From Dipteris shenzhenensis (taxonomy: Eukaryota > Polypodiophyta > Polypodiopsida > Gleicheniales): a DNA stretch of 64,000 nt. The stretch is from assembly GCA_047967505.1 (NCBI GenBank), contig CM106539.1, one strand, 5' to 3'. Under the pieces are notes generated by a model, which worked only from the letters and a program-made list of their open reading frames with translations, was not told where the DNA came from and searched no databases. The position numbers and the translations under genes were made by a program. Positions 23,061 through 36,569 of this stretch are shown in pieces (the stretch's first letter is position 1; each line of letters opens with the position of its first letter).

Positions 23061-24000
23061 ACCTTTGATAGCGTCATGGAAGAGGACAATGCCAACCACA
23101 GTAATCTACTGTGTCCAGAGATGTGATCTCTGAATACCTTGACTCGATTTTGGTAGGTAATGACCTAAAATGCTGCATTAAGTTGCAGTGGTGGAGATTC
23201 AAACTCAACCTGAATGATCTGGTGAGGAACTGTCGGTAACGGCTTGTTGTGAATCATACGTGATAGCATAAGAACCTATAGTGGCTCCACACGAGTCCAC
23301 TCAGTATCTAATACGTCTGGCTCCCAACAAAGGCAAATATAAACTTGCTTACAAAGTAACTAGTAGACATGGTGCATTCTTGCATCAATATAGTCCAAAG
23401 ACAAAGGGGAGAAGAAATATATGGACTGCTTGGCAAAGGAGAGAAGAAACATATGGGCTGTTTTTCCTTACCAAAACATAAGAGAAGAAGCAACTATGAG
23501 ACATTACAATGTCCTAGTAGAAAGGGCAAGATGAGAAGCAAGTTTCAACACGATGGTTTATACGCTTCCTTGGCTAGTGATGGCGCCTCTTTAATGCTTA
23601 ACTTGTGGTTAAAATGAACTTATAGCGGAATCTTACAAAGGAGGAATTCTTCGCCCCTTCACTTTTGAAAACAAAGAAAACTTTGTGAAGGACTTCACTT
23701 TGGATAACAATGCAAACTTTGTGAAGGCCTAACTAAGGTTAGTCTTCCATGTCACCATATGATACTCATTTCATATGCCCTAATGTTTGAAGTACATTTT
23801 CAACCATAGGCCAAAAGACCACATTTTTCACCCATTTTCACCCAATTTTTTGAAATTCCATATCTTCAATTTTTTTGTGGGAGGTCATTGGCAAGGTCAT
23901 CATTCATGTATAGATGGTGGTACATATGTGTATATGTTGTATAAATGGTGTAGATGATTGGAATATGGAGAATTCTAGAAGGAAGGATGTGAATATTCTT
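23060..24000. other. No gene seen; short repeats
   Basis: May include more of the decayed LINE up to about 23280. 'aaactttgtgaagg' is repeated at about 23678 and 23722. No further support for a gene. Confidence 0.45.
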
Positions 24001-24167
24001 AGGGAAATCCACATTAGTGTCCTATATATATTGTATCATGTACTTTTGTTAAGAGTAAGAGTGTACATTTGTATAGCCAACAAGTTGGTTTCCCTCCCTC
24101 TTAATTTGTGTGTAGAGTGTCTAAGTCTTATTTTCACTTTAACATGTTTAGTAAGCATGTTATAACA
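23880..24167 (+). mobile_element. LTR 3' part (start undefined)
   Basis: The sequence ends ...TATAACA at 24167, immediately before a tRNA-Met-type primer-binding site. The preceding 250 bp look like R-U5 ('agagtgtacatttgtatagccaac'), a word also found near 2352-2376. The 5' boundary was not found, so this may be a truncated or partial LTR. Confidence 0.45.
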
Positions 24168-24180
24168 TGGTATCAAAGGT
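24168..24180 (+). other. Primer-binding site, initiator tRNA-Met type
   Basis: TGGTATCAAAGGT directly after the CA end of the LTR, matching the plant copia pattern TGGTATCA(A/G)AG. No coding region of an element can be read downstream. Confidence 0.6.
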
Positions 24181-25560
24181 GATATTGTGCCAATCCCCCC
24201 TCTCTTTACTTTAGTTTTCCTAATTTGGGGAAGTATGTAGATCTCATTTTGTGTGCCAACACTCTATTATCAATTCGCATATTACAAATTCATCGATTCT
24301 ATAGAGTGACATTTTTTTCCTTGATTGTGTGTGAGTTCCCTACATAGGTTCTCCATCCTCCTTCGATTCTGTGTCCTATTATTACAGGTTGCTTCTTGCA
24401 TCTGCTAAGGCCTGTATTCGGCATGTTGCACCTGTTGATGTTAGCTCTACCCAAGGTTGAGATGGGATTGTGCCTGTCTCCTAAGTACATTTGGCAGGTT
24501 CAATTTCATTAGGTAGTACCGCTCTTATGGTGTAATGAGGTGTGTTGGTGGTAGGTTGATCACTTACTCGTAATTGGGACAGATTGTATCTGCTCCCTTA
24601 CTTGACTTGAGCCTTTGCTCTAATTTGGCTTAGCACTCATGCACTAAGATATATGCCTCTAGGAACTATTGCTTTTCCACGATGGGGTTGGGATATTCAC
24701 CCTTGCATTGGGATGCTGTGGCTTGGCCTTGGGCCTTTGCCGTTTTGCCAAATGTCCCAGGGGATTGATTTCTTAAACTACCAATGAGAGGGGTTCCACG
24801 AAAGAAAAATGAGGTGGCTAGGGTGGCCATATCTTCATCCAACCCATCCCAGATGATGACCTTATTGTGTCCCTTCCTAGGCTTCATAGCATCCTTGTGT
24901 TGACTTAGTTGCCACCTTAGGCTATGACATGCTAGCCTTATCCCATTTGGCCTATTTTCAAATCTCCTTATTAAGGTATTTGGCATGAAACCTTGTTTTT
25001 ATGTTCAAGGATACTGACGTTACTTGGTCTCTCTCAATGCTTAACAGGTTAAGGCTTGTGGACTGAGATGGCCTTCGCATTGGGCATGAACTCCACACCT
25101 AGACCATAATGGCATTTGTGCATTAGACATCGATGTAGCTAGCATGAATTGGTTGTCTTTGTAAAGGAAGTCCTTTGAATAATGAGGTCCTTGACACTTA
25201 TAGCTTTGAATGGATGATGTCTTGGTCGGGTTGATAATCTCTCTCGTTTTTTGAGAAATCGGTGCCGTTTAGTAGACTGGGATATACTGCTTATCTTGCA
25301 TATCAAGATGCTACCAAACATACCAACATTCAAGCATCGGTATCGATATCCACTTGCACCTCTTGACCTCTGTAACAAGCACCTCACCAACAAAGAAAAA
25401 GAAGAAGAGCAACCAAGCATGGGTCCAAAGGGATCTACTATAGGCCCAAGGGTACTTTGAAGGGGAGTCATATATTTAAATACAACAAAACCTCAACATC
25501 CAAAGCCATTCCATTATGGAAACAACAAAGCTTGACATCAAAGAGAAAAAATATGCCATC
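24181..25560. other. No gene assigned
   Basis: Frames are short. The minus-strand frame at 24986-24666 and others have no recognisable domain. The region may be internal sequence of the LTR element starting at 24.17 kb, too decayed to read. Confidence 0.4.
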
Positions 25561-25564
25561 CCAC

Positions 25565-26825
25565 AAGGAAGTTACACTAACATTGGGTTCCTACAACACT
25601 ACTAAAGGCCTAGGGGTATTACCTTGGAAACAGTGATAATAGGGTACCCAAGGTACTACGTGTAACAAGATCACATCCATCATCTTCAAGCGGCTAACGA
25701 AAATGTGCCTAGTAAAGAGCAAAGCAAAGATTAGAGGCCAAAGCCTTTAGAATCATTATCATCAACAAATGAGAGGAAACAATTAAATTCAAGCCTATTG
25801 ACTATGCAAAATCAAGGCAAAAATTGGAGAGTAGAACTGCAAGAACCTACCTTGAAAAAATGTAGAACCATAAGAACCTTGTCTCAAAGACAAGGGAAAA
25901 GTGCCAATATAGGAGGATCATACACAAAGAACATCCCCTACCTCCTATTGAGTCATTACATAAGAACCTATTAGCAACATAAGAACCTACTTGACCACAA
26001 GTCTATCAAAATGCCATTGAATTCATTGCATCATCTTCATGGCAAATGGTAGTTACACAAGAACCTATCTCCAAAAAAGAGATAGTAACACAATAACCTA
26101 CCAAGACAAGAATAGAATCTACTTGGGGAGCTACACAAGAACTTTCCTTAGTAAAACATTTGGCATCAATCATCATGGTAGCTACACAAGAACTTGCCAC
26201 ATCAACTATGCCAGATATAGTGGAAGCCACATAAGAACCTTCCAATGTGAATGCCATAATTTTCAATGGAAAATGTCTTAGAAGCAACTTGGGCAGAAGA
26301 TCTCTGAGACACTACAGTCCTACTCACAAAGAACACATATCACTTTATTATGGTGATACAATGGAAGTTGAACATGGGAGAGGATATACTTAATAAAGGC
26401 ATAAGAAAGTTGGGATCAAGTAAAAGTACTACAAGCTCAAGGATATTACAATGGCAATTAGGATCCCTAAGTTTAATCCCCAACCCATCCCACCTTCTCT
26501 TGCTTTCCTCAAGGGCAAATTCATCCCTCTATAGCCACAATAGTTACAGTGGATACCCTAAATGTTGGAGCCTACAATAACAAAGAATACACCAGTAGTA
26601 GCTAAACAAAAACTTGCTCCTAACACGGAAGTGGTGACACAAGAACCTACTCCAAGGTCCACAAAGAAAAGGCAATGATAGTTCAAGGCTTCCCACCAAG
26701 GAATTACAAAACTACTTCAACACACCATTCAGCCCACCTCCATAGCAATTGACCCACAAAGAACCTGCTCCTAAAAATGGAGTAGATCCACAAGAACCTG
26801 TTGTGATGGAAGATATGGGGGACCT
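25565..26825. repeat. Array of a degenerate 'gtagctacacaagaacct' motif
   Basis: At least a dozen imperfect copies of GTAG(C/T)(T/C)ACACAAGAACCT at irregular spacing. Clear ones are near 25835, 25861, 25956, 25978, 26047, 26084, 26127, 26179, 26222, 26634, 26752 and 26795. Read on the minus strand they encode repeated S-C-V-A/T words in the frame 26287-26006. The spacing is not a constant period, unlike a satellite. Confidence 0.75.
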
Positions 26826-27080
26826 TAACAAAACATTGCTACCATGAAAAGAAACTCATCAGCAAAACAACGGGCATGCAACCCTAATTACTTCACCAAG
26901 TTCTAGGGCCAGTCAAAGACATATCAACCCCCAGTGTCCCAAGGCACTCCTCCACATACGAAACAACAAGTGGTCCAACCAACAGCTCTAAAGGATGAGT
27001 TTGATTACAGGGTGAATATGATGACATCAAAATGGGATGACTTTCTTGTGATACTTAAATACTTTTTCCACCTTCATTTA

Positions 27081-27471
27081 GGGGCTTAGCACATGGGAAG
27101 AAATAGGATGGGAATGGGAAAGGTGGTCCCAAGTGGTCCCATGCATATTTCTATCCTATTCCCATCCCACCATGTGCTAACAAAAAAGAAACTAGGGATG
27201 GGTTTAAGTAGAAGAGAAGACATGGCAGCATTTCATGCGTTAGGAGTTGGGGACCACGTGGGGACAAGGACACTTATCATCCTCCCATGTTTTGGAATCC
27301 CTAAAAAAGGGAAACCCATTTTGGTTGCCAGGGTCTAGAGGCCATGGTCCAAGATGGGAGAAAAAGTGGCTACTCCCATTGTAAATCCATCCCAGACCAT
27401 TTGGTCTAGGATGGGTGTAATGATGACAAAAAGATTCCCACCATGCTAGCCCCATCCATGTGCTAAGGCCC
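27081..27471. mobile_element. Tourist-like (PIF/Harbinger) MITE, 391 bp, TTA target duplication
   Basis: Terminal inverted repeats are GGGGCTTAGCACATGG (27081-27096) and the complement of CCATGTGCTAAGGCCC (27456-27471), with one mismatch. TTA flanks both ends (27078-27080 and 27472-27474). A TWA 3-bp target duplication with a terminus rich in G is characteristic of PIF/Harbinger MITEs. Its left portion (27086-27180) is itself a foldback, because 'ccatgtgctaa' recurs internally at about 27170. Confidence 0.85.
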
Positions 27472-27474
27472 TTA

Positions 27475-28980
27475 CTAACCCCATCAATCCTTATCTAACT
27501 CTAAATCTTCCTCCTCCTTTTATATTGTTTTTATTCTTTTTCATTTTGTTGCTTAACACTAGTACCCAATTAACCATTTGAGCCTCCCAATGTAATATCA
27601 GTTTTAACTTAGAGGACTTTCCTAGAATCCATGATGCTATAAACCTCTTCAGCCATAGTCCTCATTTTAAGAGTTTGTATGGTGTATTACCAGACTCTTG
27701 TGGAACTGATGACTCAAACAAAGAAAGCTCTAGATGGTACCACAACCTTATTGGGCTTAAAAAACTTCCATGTAAATCCCTCAATGACATGTTACTTAGA
27801 AAATGGATTTCAAAATAGCTTTTATACAGAGAAGCAAGACAAAATGTCATCCACAACGCTGGACGTCCAAGCACGCAATGCCAATATGTGGTTTGATGAG
27901 AATCCAATATAAGTCCCGCTCAAATCAAATATGGGACTTAAGGAGGAGCATGATAATACATTGGTAATTACTCTGCTAATAGTAACACCACTAGGATCTT
28001 ACAGCGACCCCTACTAACACCTTCTCCTGCTAATTTACTCCTTAGAATTTTCTTTTTCTTTTGCTTCATTTTTTTTGAAAGGTCACAACTACTCAGCTTG
28101 AATCCCCCCAACAACTAGCCATTGCAATCACTCATGCCATGCCGTACAATTACAACATAATCTGGTGTTAAATCTAAAAACATCACCAGAGAAAATATCC
28201 ATCCTCCTAGCAAATATTCCACAACAAAGGATCCATTGAAGCCCTATGAAGCAATGCAGCTAGGGACGTTCCGAAAGGGCACAAAAGGAAGGATATTCAT
28301 GGAGAACCCTCTAACTACCCTAACTTTTGCACGATCCATGGGATTGGATCGAGAGCAGGAAGGGGGGCGTGTTAACCACATTGGTCGACGATGTCATTTG
28401 ATGGATGATGGCAAGCCCGTAGAGCTAGGAATGTGCCTTGGAGCCAGAGGGCCCAAGATGATTGTAAAGGAATGAGAAAAGAGAGTGGTCAAGAGAATAG
28501 GGTTGGCTCTCCTGTCAAAAGGTGGCATGTATAAAAGGCCAAGTAGTTGACTTTGGTCTTCACTTGTTGTTTGCCCTTCAGCGTCCTCCTTCCCACCCCC
28601 TTCCCCTTCTCTTTCGCCATCTCTCCATTCCCTTCCTTCTTCGTGAAATCACATGCAACATAGTCTAGAAGTTGCTAGAGTGACACTAGTGGTTGACAAG
28701 CTTTTGCACTGGTCTCTACCAAGAGTCGAGGGAGTAGAGCTCACTGGTGTATTTGCAACATCCCACGACACATGAGTCACCAAGACTACACACACTGATT
28801 AGGGACTTCAAATCCGAACCTAAGGACTCTAAATCTTCAACTGATGTTATAAAGGCCACCTCATGACATTATTAGAATGTAGTTATGCCCAATAACAACT
28901 CGAGAGGAGCTTAGCTTTGTGCATGCTCTTGATTTTCTAGCTATCTAGATGTAGTAAACCACTTTTTGGTGTATGCACTT
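27475..28980. other. No gene assigned; possible LTR promoter
   Basis: No recognisable protein. A TATA-like GTATAAAAGG at about 28529, followed by CT-rich sequence, looks like an LTR or gene promoter, but no partner was found. The segment 28870-28985 resembles the 3' end of the LINE at 31.7-31.9 kb. Confidence 0.35.
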
Positions 28981-29011
28981 TGCCTCATAGATCTCTAAGG
29001 CCTTTTGTAGA

Positions 29012-29112
29012 CAATAATGTGTGTGTGTGTGTGTGTGTGTCTCTCTCTCTCTCTCTCTCTCTGTGTGTCTGTTTGTCTGTCTGTCTATCTGTCTCTCTCT
29101 CTCTCTCTCTCC
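29012..29112. repeat. TG/CT/GTCT microsatellite
   Basis: (TG)n followed by (CT)n, (TG)n, (GTCT)n and (CT)n. It is preceded by 'cctcatagatctctaaggcc', which resembles 'ctcataggcctatgaggcc' before the CT tail of the LINE at 31.87 kb. It may mark the 3' end of another LINE copy. Confidence 0.85.
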
Positions 29113-29124
29113 AACCCGATCTCT

Positions 29125-31888
29125 AGCTAGGAAGATGCCCCAGAATCCATGGTTTGATGATGAGTGTGAGAGATGAGACCTCACCTCATATGAAAGAAGA
29201 ATTTGGGACACCTAATGAGACCAGAGGCATAGGGATCTACTAGCATTTGACACAATGCAAGAGGCAAGCATTTCTCTCACATAGAATGGATGAGGTGATT
29301 TGATCTTTTTGAGGAGGTGACCCCACCCTTGCATGGGGACTCCTGTCTGAGGGGAAGTCACGTATTCCCATCATAGACCCTATGTGACAAACTTATGTGG
29401 CACCCCTCTATGATGCCCCGATTGAGACACCACCTGATATATCTGCCGTACCTAGACCCACCACTTGCATGTTGTTCAAAGCACAAAATGTGTGGGTTAC
29501 ATTACGTCGACTCCACAACCGAAGAGCCCAGAACCATGAGGGGCTATGCACTGAGTTCTTCACACATGAAGAGGAGGTCTTGGCCCCAATATTAGCACAA
29601 ATGTTCAATCTTGCTATGTTATATGACTTCCTCCCTACTTGGAGTACCACCACCATTGTACCAATAAACAAAGTAGGGGATCCCATGGATACTGGGAACT
29701 ACCCCACTTTCATGATTGGTCATACACTCGATAAGATTTATACGTTAGTACTAGAGAGAGAGATCAGCTCCACACGAAAGCACACGGGTACCAGGCACTG
29801 GGGGAGGCTAGGATTGGAAGGCAACATTCTACCCTTGATCACATCTTCACCTTGCGAGCACTCGTGGAGGCAAGATTGAGATCCAAGAAAGTCTATGCTT
29901 GCTTTGTAACTTTCTAAAGGCTTTCGACAGAGTCCCACAAGCTCGCATGATCACGCAGATCCCAAGAGTCATGATTTGGGGGGGGGGTGATGAGTTTATA
30001 CGAGTCAATCAGAGAGAGAGTACGTGCCCCTAGAGGCCAGTCAGACTAGATCAACAGCACGATACGGGTGAAGCAGAGATGCCCTACACTATTTGGGCTA
30101 TACATTGTTGAGATCACAGTTTATTGATTGCCTAGGAGGTGAGGGATCATTAATGGTTGATTTGATGATACAGATATTGCTGTATGTAGATGACATAGTC
30201 CTCCTATCTTTCTCAACAATGGGCCTACAGAGAAACCTAGAGGCCTTAGAGGTGTTTTGCAGAGAGGGAGGCCTAACAATCAACCTTGGCAAGACCAAGG
30301 CTATGATCTTCAACACCCCCTCACGGGCAATACTTCACCGACATTTCTTCACTTATAAGAGGAGCCAGTGGAGATTGTATACAATTACCTAGGGGCAATC
30401 TTTGCAGACCCAATCTTTATGATGACCCATAGCTAGGGCACGACTTACACAAGGGCAGGGAGCTCTGGCTCAACTAGAGAGTTTATACTTTCAGGCACAT
30501 TTCCAAGACCCTCAATGAAGGGATGACTATTTGAAATACTAGTGAGACCGACAACCATGTATTGCAGCACCCTTATGGGGATGTGATCTATCAACATCTG
30601 AGTGGCAGCACTTTGAGAGGTTGCAGGTGACTATTGGATCCAGGGTGGTTTGGAGCAAGTCCTCAGTCCCCCATCAAATCGTACCGGTAGAGTACGACAT
30701 GATACCGCTCTAGGTTGATGCCATCTTCCAGATGGTCACTTATCTTCACATGCTTTGGACCTTACTCACAGTGAGATTAGGAGAGAGTGGGGTTGGCATG
30801 GCTTGGTACAGCCACATATCCAAATGGTTTTGCAGTCAGGGTATTTAGATGGATTCAATTTGTCTCCCCCCCTTTCAGTACAACTTAGATGCCCCTGATG
30901 CTTTGCTCCCACGGGATGAGTTCAACTGTATTATACGGTTGGACCTACTATAGCTCTACATGACATGGACTTTGGGGGGTATTAGGAGTTTCCCACCAAG
31001 ATCCGATTCTACCGTGATCACTTCCGAAGAGTATCAGAGGACGAAGTGATTATCAGAACCTAGTATCTGGAGGATAGGTGAGTCTCACATGCCCTGAGGA
31101 TTGCCATTGGACAAGATGTGGGTCTTGCACCATCAATAGAGGATTGAGGCAGTGAGAGATTTGTAGACTATGCACGTTGGAGGACGTAGAGATAAAGGAA
31201 CACTTCTGGTGTGGGACATGTCATACCATTGCTTATTTCAGGAGGGGCCCTGGCTAATCCGATTCAAGACCAGTTTGGCGTTGGTCTCTATTTGATGGAG
31301 ATGCGACAACATAGAGAGACCTTGTTGCACCAGATTAGAGAGCAAGAGGAGACACGGACATGAGATTGAGATAGATCAAGCCCAACGACAATTCACATAC
31401 TTTTATACATTTGAGTGTCTCCAGATATCGCAGAGTAGAGGAGGAAGAGATTGATGATATAAGGGCTGCATGAGTAAGTGGGATGAGAAGACGAGGAGAG
31501 ATGCAACCAAAGATGTAGGGACCACACACGATGGACCAGGGCATGCATGATGGAGGTTCACCCCATCATAGCTCTACTCAGAGGGGATCACCCGACCAGA
31601 GACATCACTCTCAACATGGCCCACCGAAGACAGAGATCACGGAGACCACATCCTTTGCCACAAGGAGAGACGACCTAATAGACACAGATACAAGACATTT
31701 TTGCAATAGTCACCATGGCACCTGGCTTTGTATTTTGATTTTGAGATTGATTACTAGTTTTGTCTCGAGCTCAGCTCTGTACTCAACAAAGGGCCTTAGC
31801 GAGCCCTCTGTTTCAGCCCAAAGTGGCTTGTATGAGTTATTATGTGATTGTACTTTGTCTCATAGGCCTATGAGGCCTCTTGAAGATG

Positions 31889-31890
<2 letters not shown>
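29125..31890 (+). pseudogene. Degraded LINE (non-LTR retrotransposon) ORF2
   Basis: The N-terminal part is a PWFDDECE motif (about 29138), typical of the endonuclease-to-reverse-transcriptase linker. Reverse transcriptase follows in several frames. 29397-29879 has IVPINKVGDPMDTGNYP and GHTLDKIY, resembling the first RT blocks of non-LTR elements. The catalytic block LLYVDDIVLLS (about 30177-30209) keeps the YxDD aspartates and is followed by EGGLTINLGKTKAMIF. The C-terminal part reads VPVEYDMIPL and FYRDHFRRVS. Many stops and frame changes make it inactive. It would copy element RNA at a nicked target site. About 2.7 kb remain and no endonuclease core is readable, so the copy is 5'-truncated. 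It ends near the CT tail at 31890. Confidence 0.75.

Positions 31891-31924
<34 letters not shown>
31890..31924. repeat. (CT)n tail at LINE 3' end
   Basis: Uninterrupted CT dinucleotides directly after 'gatgaaat'. It fits a simple-sequence 3' tail of the LINE. Confidence 0.85.
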
Positions 31925-31926
<2 letters not shown>

Positions 31927-32120
31927 ATGGAAGTAGGACATCAAAAGAACTTCTCTACAATCTCTCACAAGAAGGAATGAATATTCACGAAGAAACTTAC
32001 AAGAATCATCTCACGAAGGAAAGAATGAAGTCAAGAAGCTCTCAAGGAACTCAATGAATGAGCTCACAAAGGTCTCTCTCACACTCAACAAGGATGTTGC
32101 CTCTGCAAAAGGCACAATCA

Positions 32121-32133
32121 TGCTTTGATACCA
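32121..32133 (-). other. Primer-binding site, initiator tRNA-Met type
   Basis: The minus strand reads TGGTATCAAAGCA directly after the LTR ending at 32134. Confidence 0.65.
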
Positions 32134-32335
32134 TGATAAAATGTGAATAGGGAGAGAAGAGTGGAGACAAGGAGAGAGGGAATAGGTAGAGAACACACCA
32201 TTAATGACTAATTGTAGACTAGATTAGTTATAAAGAATGAATATAAACAAATCTTTTAGGGTTACGATTAGGGATTCCAACCCTTTTTCCTTTTAAACAC
32301 TCTTATGCGTTAGTGCTTATTCACATTATATCACA
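32134..32335 (-). mobile_element. Short LTR, about 202 bp (TRIM-like)
   Basis: On the minus strand it starts TGTGATATAATGTGAATAAG (32335) and ends ATTCACATTTTATCA (32134), with the primer-binding site directly following. The termini are near-inverted copies of each other (TGTGATATAATGTGA against TCACATTTTATCA). About 200 bp is the usual size for terminal-repeat retrotransposons in miniature. No second LTR was found before the LINE tail at 31.92 kb. Confidence 0.65.
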
Positions 32336-35300
32336 TGAGTCTTCAACAACCTCATTGCAATTGAGTGCCTCTATTTCATATTATCAATCGAGGACAACTC
32401 ATTATACATGTGAGTTCCTCTTACAAGACTTCGTACGCTAACCCATACTATTTCACAAATCTATTGCATAAGTCATCATCAATTACAATGACGCCACTTT
32501 TTCATGGTTTTAAGCATACTTCAAGTACACCATCGATGGAGGTTAGATACTTATCATACATCAAAGGCTTTTACACCCTTCATTGGTTGAGTGACACTTG
32601 ACTCAATACAGTATGATTTACAAAATCTAGCCTTTAAAATAGCACCTATAACAATTCGCATGTAGAACAAATCGAAACTTAACCATTTGATAACATTTTA
32701 TGGTAAGTCAATTTTCTAGCCTAAGTTATGAATTGAAATTTCATATTGTTATTTATGCTAGATTTAGCACTTCATTATGAATCAACAATTAGCTTATAAG
32801 TATGTTCAAAAGAGATAATCTCTAATTATAGGAGTGCGTAGGTCCACAAATCAACAATGGAGGACAATTGGGTTGATAGGCTCATCAAAGAAGGTTGGAA
32901 ATTACATTTGCTCTATAACATCATGAATTCTCAGCTTGTGGATAATTAGGAGTGTTTTTGGTTGCACTAGCCTCCACATAGGAAAATCCATGGCATTGTT
33001 CATCTCAACTTAAACAAAGCATTGAGAGACATTCATGCATTTATGAAATTGTCGTTGCTAAGCTAATCTACATACTAAAGGAGGTCAAAATAAGTGTTAT
33101 GTCTTCTCCTTAAGTTTTAGCCGTTAATTTGATTAATCAATGTTGCTTAACATAATATCCTCAACTTATTTACTTGTGCAATGAAACATCATAGTTGAGT
33201 AGCTCTATGTTGCACAACAGCTCATCATCTTTACCAAATCCTATGCATCGACATCACCTTCCCATGGATTTTACCATGCCTCAATTGCATCATCGATGGT
33301 ACATCCCTTTGGTGAGGGCTGATTACTGATTATTAGCATGTTATGCGATGCTTTACATACACCCAAGGGTTTACACTTCAATTGGCTCCTAACACCTTCG
33401 TACTCCACAATGAGGTGAGTGATACCTGACTCAATAGGCTTAAGAGTAAGGTCACTTGATTGTAAGTTGTGAGACATGATCTCCAAAACCATTCATCCTT
33501 TAGAGTGATTATCCTAGAATTCAAAATAGCATCCTTGATAAAACATAGAGTCTTAACCATTGGTAAAAGTCTCTGGTCAATCCATTGGGTTAAGCACTTT
33601 ATAATGGCTTATTAAAAGCAGTTTGATGACCCTAATTATTGATTCACCTTTTCAATTTAATTAAAAGCAGTTTATCTTTTTGTTGCCTTTTTCACTGCTT
33701 TTCCAGCTTTTAGCTTTCATTCTACCTATCACCTACTATTGGTCGAAGCTTGCCCTTGCCATCGTGCACTCTATTGCTCCCACTTTGCCCTTACTGCCAC
33801 TTTCTAGGTGCCACCGAACTTGTCTAGCTACATGTGACTCAACCTACAGCCGATTTGAGCGATTCTGGATAATCTTTTGTCAAACCCACAATGCTCCTGC
33901 GGCATCTAGATGTCTCTTGTTGTCCACTGGTTTAATGCTATGATTCTTTTGGGAGCCATCTCGAGAAGCCCTTCACCATGCCATTGTCAGCTAGAATTTT
34001 AAAAAGCGACCAAGCAAAAAATGATGCTTTTGAAGAGAATATCATTTAATTTCATTTCTCCCGAAAATCTCACAATCACCAAAATTCTTCCATTTTCCAT
34101 ATTCACAACAGTCTCTCCAACTTTGTAAAAGGGAATTGCTGCAGATGCAATCACTTTCACAATTTTTGCAGGCTGCAACTGAGCTGCCCAAACCAGACAC
34201 TATACATGGCTAGATTCACCAACCTCCTAAATAAATAGAGCTCATCACAGATCACATGATCTTAGGAGTGCCCAAACTGTAAGTAAAACAAACCATTTAC
34301 TATACCAACAATGGGTTACATTCTGAATGGTCAGTAGCTCATCTACCCTGCCTTGGGTGAGCCACCACAATTGTCCACTATTCTCCAACCCATTTGTAGG
34401 GCAGTGTAATATGAAATCTAACAGATTGCATAAAGACCACAGGGGTTACAAAGAAGCTGACACAGCATCCTTGTTCCTATAAACCTGATGGGAAGTAAGT
34501 ACAGTAACTATAAAAAGGAGACCATGCAAGCAAACGATCTGAGCTCTCTGACTTTCATTTAGGTCATCCCATAAATGAAAAACCGATGCAAGGGGTAAAG
34601 CATGATCCTGCAAACAATTGGCCCACAGGGCTAATTCATGCAGCCTCACACATCCCCCCCTTCCCTCTCTGTGTGAGTGTGTGTCTCGTGGATAAAACGT
34701 GAATAACATCCTAGCTTTAACCGACATGCAAAATCCTATCATATATGGCTCCTACAAGGGTTACAATAGTCCTGCTAAATCTTGGCAGTTGTAACAAAAG
34801 TGGAACTGTGGAAACGTCATCCATTTGTCAGACCTGAGAATTATTAATCCTCTTCATAAACATGATTGAAAAGTAGCAACATAAAAATGTTTTAATTCCA
34901 GAAGCATGAAATGGAAAACAGAAGTCATTTGTAGTTCCAGCTGCCCTCTGCCAAAATCACCAGTTTCAGTTGGTAGCTCGTGATAACTGGAATAAAATAC
35001 CACGCAGATGCATCAGTACCCTGTGTAACATCCACAATCCATGTCGCATGAAACATCAGCGATGGTTTAGACAATACAGTAGCTGCAGCATTAACTGGGG
35101 AACGGCCTGTGGGAAATGGCTAGAAAATAAGCAAGCAATTACACTCAGCAAAATCAGCCATCCGTTAATAAACTGCAAGTGCCCCAATTATTTGAGACAA
35201 AGCAGTGTACAACATCAAGGGTCATATCTAATAATGGGAGGGCCAACCGTTGGATGAGTTCAGAGTATAAGCTTTCCTTACGAGGCTTGGTAAAGTTTGA

Positions 35301-35365
35301 AAACAGTTTGAACTTTGAGCAAGGCTGCACCTGGATTACAAGCTAGGCACCAATTGAAAGCAGCA
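32336..35365. other. No gene assigned; includes 14-3-3 3' flank
   Basis: Short frames only. The last few hundred bases (about 34900-35365) are likely the 3' UTR of the minus-strand 14-3-3 gene. I cannot fix a poly(A) site. A (TG)n run lies at about 34671-34684. Confidence 0.45.

Positions 35366-36569
<1,204 letters not shown>

Noticed and set aside
28236-28475. 79-codon plus-strand frame
   Set aside because: No family recognised and no supporting signals. Likely chance within element debris.
34446-34742. 98-codon minus-strand frame considered as the 14-3-3 terminal exon
   Set aside because: Its sequence does not resemble any 14-3-3 tail. The 21-bp exon at 35366-35386 fits much better.
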